The notes under the pieces were generated by a model. That model did not search any database and had not been told where the DNA came from. It saw only the letters and a list, made by a program, of their open reading frames with translations. This document shows positions 7,818 to 12,869 of a stretch of DNA of 15,678 nucleotides, piece after piece. The stretch covers positions 4,058 through 19,735 of the forward strand of contig MHKJ01000061.1 of assembly GCA_001818355.1 (NCBI GenBank), written 5' to 3'. Numbering within the stretch: position 1 is the first letter of the stretch; every line of letters begins with the position of its first letter. The position numbers and the translations under genes were made by a program. This DNA is from Candidatus Kerfeldbacteria bacterium RIFOXYC2_FULL_38_9 (lineage in GTDB: Bacteria; Patescibacteriota; Patescibacteriia; UBA9570; XYC2-FULL-38-9).

Positions 7818-7892
7818 ATGTTAAAAAGATCTGCAAACAATAATAATCAAAATAATAACCAGCCCCAGCTGGCGATGTTTGCGTTGATATAA
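7818..7892 (+). CDS. Asn/Gln-rich attenuator leader peptide (24 residues)
   Basis: The ORF begins MLKRSA, runs into NNNNQNNNQPQ (residues 7-17) and ends LAMFALI before TAA at 7890-7892. Seven Asn codons (AAC and AAT) and three Gln codons (CAA and CAG) fill 10 of 11 consecutive positions. It lies between a TTGACA promoter and a strong terminator, ahead of tRNA-Asn and gatCAB. Those encode the tRNA that reads the Asn codons and the enzyme that completes both Asn-tRNA(Asn) and Gln-tRNA(Gln). This is the arrangement of classical amino-acid-operon leader peptides such as those of trp and his, in which ribosome stalling reports the charged-tRNA level. The peptide itself probably has no function beyond being translated. 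An AT-rich tract can give Asn codons by chance, but not the matching terminator, competing hairpins and downstream genes. Confidence 0.82.
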   Translation: MLKRSANNNNQNNNQPQLAMFALI

Positions 7893-7938
7893 TAATTACT
7901 ACGAAATCAACCCTACAAAGCCAGCGAAAGCTGGCTTT
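7859..7938 (+). promoter_or_regulatory. Four-segment transcription attenuator (alternative hairpins)
   Basis: Four complementary segments can be written. Segment 1 is CCAGC (7859-7863), segment 2 GCTGGC (7868-7873), segment 3 GCCAGC (7920-7925) and segment 4 GCTGGC (7930-7935). Pairing 1:2 makes a 5-bp hairpin with a 4-nt loop over leader codons 14-19, 2:3 makes a 6-bp GC-rich antiterminator, and 3:4 is the terminator. A ribosome held at about codons 11-13 would cover segment 1 and free segment 2 to pair with 3, letting transcription continue. A ribosome reaching the stop codon would let 3:4 form. The pairings are seen in the sequence; the switching is inferred from the trp/his model. Confidence 0.72.
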
Positions 7939-7941
7939 TTT
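7917..7941 (+). terminator. Rho-independent terminator of the attenuator
   Basis: AAAGCCAGC (7917-7925), a GAAA tetraloop and GCTGGCTTT (7930-7938) form a perfect 9-bp stem with a GNRA-type loop, running into six T residues (7936-7941). It lies 24 nt after the leader stop codon and 55 nt before tRNA-Asn, so it must be bypassed for the promoter at 7783 to express tRNA-Asn and gatCAB. Confidence 0.93.
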
Positions 7942-7964
7942 GAATGCTTAAAAGCACGTTCAAT

Positions 7965-7995
7965 CTTGTTCCCTAAAATCATTTTAGAGCACAAG
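7965..7995 (+). promoter_or_regulatory. Hairpin directly before tRNA-Asn
   Basis: CTTGT...CTAAAA (7965-7978) can pair with TTTTAG...ACAAG (7982-7995) around a TCA loop, with a small internal loop between the two stems. It ends one base before the mature tRNA 5' end. A further stem (TTGAA-TGCT with AGCA-cg-TTCAA, 7940-7963) stands just before it. They may be 5'-leader structures for tRNA processing. TAAAAT at 7974-7979 could instead be the -10 box of a weak extra promoter. Confidence 0.4.
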
Positions 7996-7996
7996 A

Positions 7997-8070
7997 TGGG
8001 GTGTAGCTGAGCTGGTAATAGCGCCCGACTGTTAATCGGGAGATCGCAGGTTCGAGTCCTGCCGCCCCAG
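7997..8070 (+). tRNA. tRNA-Asn (anticodon GUU)
   Basis: The cloverleaf has acceptor stem TGGGGTG/CGCCCCA with one U-G pair, anticodon stem CCCGA/TCGGG around the loop CTGTTAA (GTT at 8031-8033), and T arm GCAGG/CCTGC around TTCGAGT. The discriminator is G (8070) and CCA is not encoded. It lies 24 nt before the exporter gene and, through it, gatCAB, so it is probably processed from the same transcript. This tRNA reads the AAC and AAT codons that dominate the leader peptide, and its Asp-charged form is a GatCAB substrate. Confidence 0.97.
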
Positions 8071-8094
8071 CAAATTAATCATTAAACTACTTTC

Positions 8095-8700
8095 ATGCCT
8101 ACGTATCTATCACTATTCATTATCGGGTTTACTGCAGCAGCTTTGCCTGGTGCTGTACAAACAACGGTTTTTTCTGCTACTTTACGCGGTAAAATTATGA
8201 GTGGGATAAAAGTTGCCCTTGGCGCTGCCTGTATGAACGGAACATATTTTTTTCTATCGTACTACGGCATTACAGAAATAATAACGCATTATACCATTGC
8301 TAAACTAATTATTGGTGCTGTAGGTTTTTTGTATATTCTTTGGCTGGGTGTTGGCGGTCTTAAAGATACAATTAAAAAAAGAGAGACGGCAAAAACAAAA
8401 AAATCTGCAGGATTTTTTAGCGGCATTCTTTTAGTAGCTTTGCATATTCCAACACTTATCTATTTTTTGAGTATTGCAGGTAGTTTTTATCAGGAAAAAA
8501 CCTCTTTATTTTTTGTATTTTTTAGTGCAATTAGTTTAGCCATAGGAACAGTGTCTTGTTTTATGATTATTTCGCTTCTAGCAATTATAAGTAATAAATA
8601 TGGTAAAGACAAAGCTGTCTATTATTTACAAATAGTATCTGCGTTGCTTCTCATTATTTTTTCATTCAAATTGCTATTTGATTTAATAAAAATTATTTAA
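8095..8700 (+). CDS. LysE/RhtB-family amino acid exporter
   Basis: This 201-residue, strongly hydrophobic protein fits the size and about six membrane spans of LysE-type exporters. The family signature near the N-terminus is recognisable: PG at residues 18-19, then a run of small residues and the glycines of LRGKIMSGIKVALGAACMNG; the second proline of the usual PGP is Ala here. A basic cytoplasmic loop, KDTIKKRETAKTKKSAG, separates the two halves. Known members export basic or neutral amino acids or related solutes across the inner membrane. It sits between tRNA-Asn and gatC, three bases from the latter, so its substrate may be Asn, Gln, Asp or Glu, but this is inference from context. Translation starts at the first ATG after the tRNA, without a clear Shine-Dalgarno site. 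Confidence 0.8.
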   Translation: MPTYLSLFIIGFTAAALPGAVQTTVFSATLRGKIMSGIKVALGAACMNGTYFFLSYYGITEIITHYTIAKLIIGAVGFLYILWLGVGGLKDTIKKRETAKTKKSAGFFSGILLVALHIPTLIYFLSIAGSFYQEKTSLFFVFFSAISLAIGTVSCFMIISLLAIISNKYGKDKAVYYLQIVSALLLIIFSFKLLFDLIKII

Positions 8701-8703
8701 ATT

Positions 8704-9000
8704 ATGTCTATTTCCAAAGAAACAATTCTAAAAATTGCTGATCTAGCAAAGTTAGAAATCGATAAAGATGAAGAGAAGCGCTTAACTCATGAATTGCAAC
8801 AAATTCTTGATTATTTTTCATCATTGCAAGAAGTGGACACAAAAGATGTTGAGGGTACTAATCAGGTAACAGGATTAACAAATATTTTTAGAAATGATCA
8901 AGTGCAAGAATACCCTGAAGAAAAAAGGAAAAAATTATTTCAAGATACTTTGAGAGTCAAAGATAAATGCATAATTGTTCCAAAAATTATCAACAATTAA
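8704..9000 (+). CDS. gatC: Asp/Glu-tRNA amidotransferase subunit C
   Basis: The 98-residue protein matches GatC in length and pattern: an N-terminal ILKIADLAKLEI helix, EEKRLTHELQQILDYFSSLQEVDT (about 18-46), the NIFRNDQV stretch after it, and a C-terminal IIVPKII, the GatC 'VPK' ending. GatC wraps around the GatA-GatB interface and stabilises the heterotrimer. It starts 3 nt after the exporter gene and stops 4 nt before gatA, so all are on one transcript under the upstream attenuator. Confidence 0.95.
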   Translation: MSISKETILKIADLAKLEIDKDEEKRLTHELQQILDYFSSLQEVDTKDVEGTNQVTGLTNIFRNDQVQEYPEEKRKKLFQDTLRVKDKCIIVPKIINN

Positions 9001-9004
9001 TAAT

Positions 9005-10462
9005 ATGAAAATTTTAGAAAAATCGATTATAGAATTACATAAAGAGTTAACAAGCAAAAAAATATCAGCAACAGAATTAACGCACGCTTCTTTAGATGCT
9101 ATTGATAAACATGACCATAAATTAAAAGCGTTTATTACGGTTTGTAAAACAGATGCATTAAGAGTAGCAAAAAAAGTGGACGAAAAAATAGCTACTGGTG
9201 AAAAAATTGGGCTTCTTGCTGGCATTCCTTTTTCAGCTAAAGACGTAATCATGACCGAAGGAATAAAAACAACCGCTGGCTCAAAAATGCTTGAAAATTA
9301 TGTTGCGCCTTACAACGCTACTGTAATTGCCCGTCTCAAAAAAGCTGGTGCTATTTTGATAGGTAAAACGAACTGTGATGCGTATGGTCATGGTAGCTCA
9401 ACTGAAAATTCAGATTTTTTTGTCACTAAAAATCCGTGGGACACCAGCCGCGTTGCTGGTGGGTCAAGCGGTGGCGCAGCAGCTGCTGTAGCTATGGGCA
9501 TGGGAGTTTTTGCACTTGGTGAAGATACAGGCGGTTCTATTCGGCAACCAGCTGCGTTGTGTGGGGTTACTGGTTTAAAAGTTAGCTATGGCCGTGTCTC
9601 GCGTTATGGTTCTATTGCTTACGCATCTTCTTTTGACACCATTGGTCCGATTACCAAAAGTGCTAGTGATGTTGCTACAGTTTTAAGGTGTATTGCTGGA
9701 AAAGATGCACACGACCACACCACAATGCCCGATATAGTGCCAAATTATTTGCAAGATTTAAAAAAGCCTTTCCCAAAATTAAAAATAGGATTACCGAAAG
9801 AATACTTTACAAGTGATTTAGATCCTGCAATCAAAGAAAAAATAATGGAAGCAGTGAAAGAGTTTGAGAAAATGGGCTGTGAAGTAAAAAAGGTTTCTTT
9901 ACCACATACAAAGTATGCTATTCCAACTTACTATTTACTAGCACCTGCTGAAACCAGTGCAAATTTGGCACGGCTTGATTCTATTCGCTATGGTCATCGA
10001 GCAAAAAACGCCAAGACAATAGATGATATTTTCAAAAAATCACGCAGTGAAGGATTTGGCAAAGAAACCAAGCGTCGCATCTTAATTGGAACCTACGCTT
10101 TGTCTGCTGGCTATTTTGATGAGTATTACAAAAAAGCGCAAAAGATACGCACTTTGATCAGAGAAGATTTTAACAAAGTTTTTGCAGATGTTGATGTATT
10201 GTTTACCCCCACATCACCTTTTACCGCTTTTCCGATTGGTGAAAAAGCAACAGATCCGCTAGCCATGTATTTAGCTGATATTTATACTATTGCATTTAGT
10301 TTGGCTGGCTTGCCAACAATTAGTGTGCCATGTGGTTTTATTAAAAACCTGCCTGTTGGCATGCAAATTACCGGTAGATATATGGATGAAACCACGGTAT
10401 TACATGTTGCTCACCAGTATGAGAGCGTTACAACAAAGCAAGCAAAAAAACCAAATTTATAA
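9005..10462 (+). CDS. gatA: Asp/Glu-tRNA amidotransferase subunit A (glutaminase)
   Basis: GatA belongs to the amidase-signature family. It hydrolyses Gln (or Asn) and passes the ammonia to GatB. From the ATG at 9005 the protein has 485 residues. The catalytic Lys-Ser-Ser triad falls at K79 (IPFSAKDV), S154 (GGSSGG) and S178 (DTGGSIRQPA), the same numbers as in well-studied GatA proteins, which supports this start. An in-frame TTG at 8975 would add ten residues but overlap gatC and shift this numbering. The Gly/Ser/Ala-rich amidase signature is intact, and FSLAGLPTISVPCGF near the C-terminus is also typical. Nothing suggests loss of activity. Confidence 0.97.
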   Translation: MKILEKSIIELHKELTSKKISATELTHASLDAIDKHDHKLKAFITVCKTDALRVAKKVDEKIATGEKIGLLAGIPFSAKDVIMTEGIKTTAGSKMLENYVAPYNATVIARLKKAGAILIGKTNCDAYGHGSSTENSDFFVTKNPWDTSRVAGGSSGGAAAAVAMGMGVFALGEDTGGSIRQPAALCGVTGLKVSYGRVSRYGSIAYASSFDTIGPITKSASDVATVLRCIAGKDAHDHTTMPDIVPNYLQDLKKPFPKLKIGLPKEYFTSDLDPAIKEKIMEAVKEFEKMGCEVKKVSLPHTKYAIPTYYLLAPAETSANLARLDSIRYGHRAKNAKTIDDIFKKSRSEGFGKETKRRILIGTYALSAGYFDEYYKKAQKIRTLIREDFNKVFADVDVLFTPTSPFTAFPIGEKATDPLAMYLADIYTIAFSLAGLPTISVPCGFIKNLPVGMQITGRYMDETTVLHVAHQYESVTTKQAKKPNL

Positions 10463-10471
10463 TCTTTAAAT

Positions 10472-11902
10472 ATGAATAAAAAATTTGAAATCATAATTGG
10501 CCTAGAAGTACATGTGCGTTTAAAAACGTGCAGCAAACTTTTTTGTGCTTGCAACAACATTGATGAAGGTATTGCTCCAAATAAAAATGTTTGCCCGACC
10601 TGTTTTGGTTCCGTAGGTACTTTACCGCTTTTGAACAAAGAAGCTTTTTTATTAGGCATTCGTGCTAGCAAAGCATTGAAGTGTAGTATTGCAAAAAAAT
10701 GTAAATGGGATAGAAAACAGTATTTTTACCCAGATTTACCGAAAGGTTATCAGATTTCACAATATGATATGCCGTTTGCAAAAAACGGTGAACTGGAATT
10801 TTTTCTTGATGAAAAGAACCTTAAAAAAATTCTTATAAACCGTGTACACTTAGAAGAAGATGCGGCTAAGTTGCTACATACAAAAAAGGATTCCCTGGTT
10901 GATTTTAACCGCTCCGGTGTACCGTTAATTGAAATAGTCACCGAACCTGATTTACGTTCAGCCAGCGAAGCAAAACAAGCCTTAAAAGAAATACACAGGA
11001 TCGTGAGGAATTTTGAGATAAGTGACGCAGACATGGAAAAGGGGCAATTGCGTTGTGATGCTAGTGTTTCTTTGCGTCCATACGGTAATAAAAAGTTGTA
11101 TCCGCGCACAGAGATAAAAAATCTTAACTCGTTTCGTATGGTGGAAATGGCGCTGCAGTATGAAATTGATAAACAAACCAAAGAATGGTTAGAGGATAAT
11201 TTTCAAAAAACACAAAGAACAGTGTTGTGGAATAGTGTTGCAAAAAAAACCGAATTTATGCGCGGTAAAGAAACAGAAGCTGATTATCGATATTTTCCTG
11301 AACCAGATGTACCAGAAGTTGAGATTGAATCCCAACTTATTACAGAGTCATGTGGAGATTCTTTTGTATTGCCTATTGAAAAAGTAAAAAAATATTTAGC
11401 AATTGGTTTATATTTTTCTATAGCAAATATTTTAGTTAGTAATAAAAAATTGGCAGAATATTTTGATTGTTTAATGCGGCTTGCTGGGCACAACAAAGAA
11501 TTGCGTACAGAATTACAAAAATTGTTTTGTGCTGATTTTTTGGCAGTAGTTAAAAAAAGAGGCCTACAAAATATTCAACTAACGCCAAGCGATTTTTTCA
11601 AAATTGTACATGCTGTTTTTACGAAAAAAGTATCAAAGCAACTTGCTAGAAAAATTTTCAATAAAGCCTTACTTGAAAAAATTGAAATTGAAAAAGAAAT
11701 AAATATAGGAACAGAGGAATCTTTTGATTTAGAAAATATTATAAATGGTATTTTTGTGCAACATAAAGAGATCGTTGAACAATATAAAGCGGGCAATACA
11801 AAAGTAATAAATGTTTTAATTGGTATTTCTATGAAAAAAACAAAAGGAATTGTATCAGCGCAAGATATTGCTAAAATAATCAAAGAAAAATTACGCACCT
11901 AA
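10472..11902 (+). CDS. gatB: Asp/Glu-tRNA amidotransferase subunit B (tRNA-dependent kinase/transamidase)
   Basis: GatB phosphorylates the side chain of Asp-tRNA(Asn) or Glu-tRNA(Gln) and amidates it with ammonia from GatA. The 476-residue length is normal. Visible motifs are IIGLEVHVRLKT at the start (E12, H14 at the active site), C25-x-C27 with C41-P-T-C44 as the probable zinc site, YFYPDLPKGYQISQYD, and RVHLEEDAAKLLH, equal to the family's RIHLEEDAGK. FNRSGVPLIEIVTEPD and RCDASVSLRPYG follow in order. The last 150 residues form the diverged, Lys-rich helical tail domain that grips the tRNA. It starts 9 nt after gatA and is the last gene of the operon. Confidence 0.97.
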   Translation: MNKKFEIIIGLEVHVRLKTCSKLFCACNNIDEGIAPNKNVCPTCFGSVGTLPLLNKEAFLLGIRASKALKCSIAKKCKWDRKQYFYPDLPKGYQISQYDMPFAKNGELEFFLDEKNLKKILINRVHLEEDAAKLLHTKKDSLVDFNRSGVPLIEIVTEPDLRSASEAKQALKEIHRIVRNFEISDADMEKGQLRCDASVSLRPYGNKKLYPRTEIKNLNSFRMVEMALQYEIDKQTKEWLEDNFQKTQRTVLWNSVAKKTEFMRGKETEADYRYFPEPDVPEVEIESQLITESCGDSFVLPIEKVKKYLAIGLYFSIANILVSNKKLAEYFDCLMRLAGHNKELRTELQKLFCADFLAVVKKRGLQNIQLTPSDFFKIVHAVFTKKVSKQLARKIFNKALLEKIEIEKEINIGTEESFDLENIINGIFVQHKEIVEQYKAGNTKVINVLIGISMKKTKGIVSAQDIAKIIKEKLRT

Positions 11903-11994
11903 CTTCTTCCGTTTTTAGGTTTTCCGCTCAAAAATGGTTCGCGTAGCGACTAATAAGTTCCGTTCACTTTTTAAAGATGAATATGAAAATCAAA

Positions 11995-12013
11995 TCAAGT
12001 CCCATCACTCCCG
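11995..12013 (+). repeat. 3'-end copy of tRNA-Asp (attachment-site-like remnant)
   Basis: These 19 nt match the 3' end of the intact tRNA-Asp (5338-5356) at 18 positions; the single change is A12004 for G5347. The copy covers the T loop, the T-stem 3' strand, the acceptor 3' strand and the discriminator base, on the same strand. No 5' tRNA half precedes it. An intact tRNA on one side and a 3' fragment on the other is the usual trace of integration into a tRNA gene; a degraded second tRNA-Asp is the alternative. Confidence 0.6.
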
Positions 12014-12022
12014 TTGACGTTT

Positions 12023-12052
12023 TAAAAACAGCTTTTGTATAAGCTGTTTTTA
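12023..12052. terminator. Bidirectional terminator between gatB and brnA
   Basis: A perfect 12-bp stem, TAAAAACAGCTT (12023-12034) with AAGCTGTTTTTA (12041-12052), encloses a 6-nt loop. The arms carry T-runs on both strands, so it can end the gatCAB transcript from the left and the brnTA transcript from the right. The stop of brnA is only 25 nt away on the other strand. Confidence 0.85.
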
Positions 12053-12076
12053 TGTAGAAATTTGAGACTAATATTT

Positions 12077-12361
12077 TTATTTTATCAACTCTTTTTTTGT
12101 ATAATGCAAACCATGGTCTAAAATAATTTTAATTAAAGATTGATAAGGAACATCGTGTTTGTGCGCTTCAACTTTAAGGCTATATAACAAATTTTCAGGT
12201 AACCGCAAAGAGATTGTTTTTGTAGAAGGCTGTAAATCCGGAAAAGTGGTATTTTTGGCTTTAGACCAGTCTAAAAATGGTGCTGAATCATGCTTTTGCC
12301 AAAAAACACCTTCGGCTTGTTCATTTTTAAATTTAGGAACTTTTTTTTGTCGCTTGGGCAT
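12077..12361 (-). CDS. brnA: BrnA-type antitoxin (CopG/ribbon-helix-helix family)
   Basis: The 94-residue protein has a charged, probably flexible N-terminal half that would wrap the toxin (WSKAKNTTFPDLQPS). A ribbon-helix-helix domain follows at about 47-87: the strand TKTISLRLP, then two helices ending SLIKIILDHGL. This is the layout of the CopG-type antitoxins paired with BrnT. BrnA binds BrnT and, through the ribbon-helix-helix fold, the operon promoter. Its start lies inside the 3' end of the toxin gene (29-nt overlap), as is common for brnTA, which ties its translation to that of the toxin. Confidence 0.88.
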   Translation of the reverse strand: MPKRQKKVPKFKNEQAEGVFWQKHDSAPFLDWSKAKNTTFPDLQPSTKTISLRLPENLLYSLKVEAHKHDVPYQSLIKIILDHGLHYTKKELIK

Positions 12362-12641
12362 AATATTTTTTTTCTTTATTACTCATATTTCTGGCAGAAA
12401 TTACACGCAATTTATTTTTACGTACAGTAAAGGCAATAAAAAGCAATCGGTTTTGATTGGTGTTGCCCAGAGCATAAAAACGTTTTTCTGTTTTAGAATG
12501 TTTTTTATCATCAAGCATCAACAGCGGCAGGTTAAAAAATATTTCCTCACATTCTATATAACTAACTCCGTGTTTTTGAAAATTTTTATCCCGATTACCA
12601 CTATCCCAATCAAATTGAGTAATTCCTGATAAATGTTGCAT
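12333..12641 (-). CDS. brnT: BrnT-type ribonuclease toxin
   Basis: The 102-residue protein shows the BrnT pattern throughout. FDWDSGNRDKNFQKHGVSY (about 10-28) gives the W-x-x-x-K-x-x-K-N-x-x-K-H-G-V-x-F signature, followed by the EEIFFNLPLL helix and D-x-x-H-S-x-x-E-x-R-F (about 45-55). The final strands LLFIAFTVRKNKLRVISARNMSNKEKKYY contain the family's R-x-I-S-A-R motif. BrnT is a RelE-like RNase that halts growth by cutting RNA. The toxin gene comes first, as usual in this family, and has its own promoter at 12659-12687. All key blocks are present, so it is probably functional. Confidence 0.92.
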   Translation of the reverse strand: MQHLSGITQFDWDSGNRDKNFQKHGVSYIECEEIFFNLPLLMLDDKKHSKTEKRFYALGNTNQNRLLFIAFTVRKNKLRVISARNMSNKEKKYYAQATKKSS

Positions 12642-12648
12642 AATTTAT

Positions 12649-12687
12649 GTATATTTCAATAATATACTTAATTTAAAAAATTGTCAA
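12649..12687 (-). promoter_or_regulatory. brnTA promoter with inverted-repeat operator
   Basis: On the minus strand TTGACA (12682-12687) and TATTAT (12659-12664) are separated by 17 nt. The perfect inverted repeat GTATAT-7 nt-ATATAC (12649-12667) covers the -10 box and start region, the expected place for a ribbon-helix-helix antitoxin to bind and repress its own operon. Confidence 0.75.
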
Positions 12688-12692
12688 TAAAA

Positions 12693-12701
12693 TTATCCAC
12701 A
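12693..12701 (+). promoter_or_regulatory. Consensus DnaA-box sequence TTATCCACA
   Basis: A perfect copy of the DnaA box, 5 nt upstream of the brnTA -35 element and in the same orientation as the one at 7766-7774, sharing the 12-nt context ATTATCCACAGC. Whether DnaA binds here is not known. Confidence 0.35.
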
Positions 12702-12777
12702 GCGAATAAATTAACAGGTACAACAAGGGGTGTGGTTACACTAGAAAAATCCAAACACTTCTCTATTCTGTTGCCAA

Positions 12778-12794
12778 AACGCTCAAACAGCGTT
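12778..12794 (-). terminator. Possible weak terminator after the helicase gene
   Basis: AACGCT and AGCGTT form a perfect 6-bp hairpin with a 5-nt loop, about 75 nt beyond the helicase stop codon. On the minus strand only TTTT follows, so termination would be weak. The rest of 12702-12869 holds nothing I can identify. Confidence 0.35.
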
Positions 12795-12869
12795 CACTTG
12801 CTCCCGTTAAGGAAAATTGAAACAAAAAAACATTTTTAATCTCTGAAACTACTCTTTTGCTATGAATTG

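Noticed and set aside
7807..7824. Alternative five-codon ORF MLLLC before the leader peptide
   Set aside because: It lies on the -10 box and would be mostly upstream of the predicted start of transcription, with no ribosome-binding site.
7818..7996. T-box riboswitch ahead of tRNA-Asn/gatCAB
   Set aside because: The conserved T-box sequence (AGGGTGGNACCGCG) is absent and the space before the terminator is too short for a T-box stem I domain; the leader-ORF model fits better.
8975..9004. TTG start for gatA
   Set aside because: It overlaps gatC and shifts the catalytic residues from 79/154/178; the ATG at 9005 gives the standard numbering.
12014..12043. Promoter TTGACG/TATAAG on the plus strand
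   Set aside because: The -10 match falls in the terminator loop, spacing is 18 nt and no plus-strand gene follows; it is a by-product of the terminator.
12159..12629. Plus-strand 156-codon open frame across brnTA
   Set aside because: It is the complement of the well-supported brnT and brnA genes and has no family resemblance.
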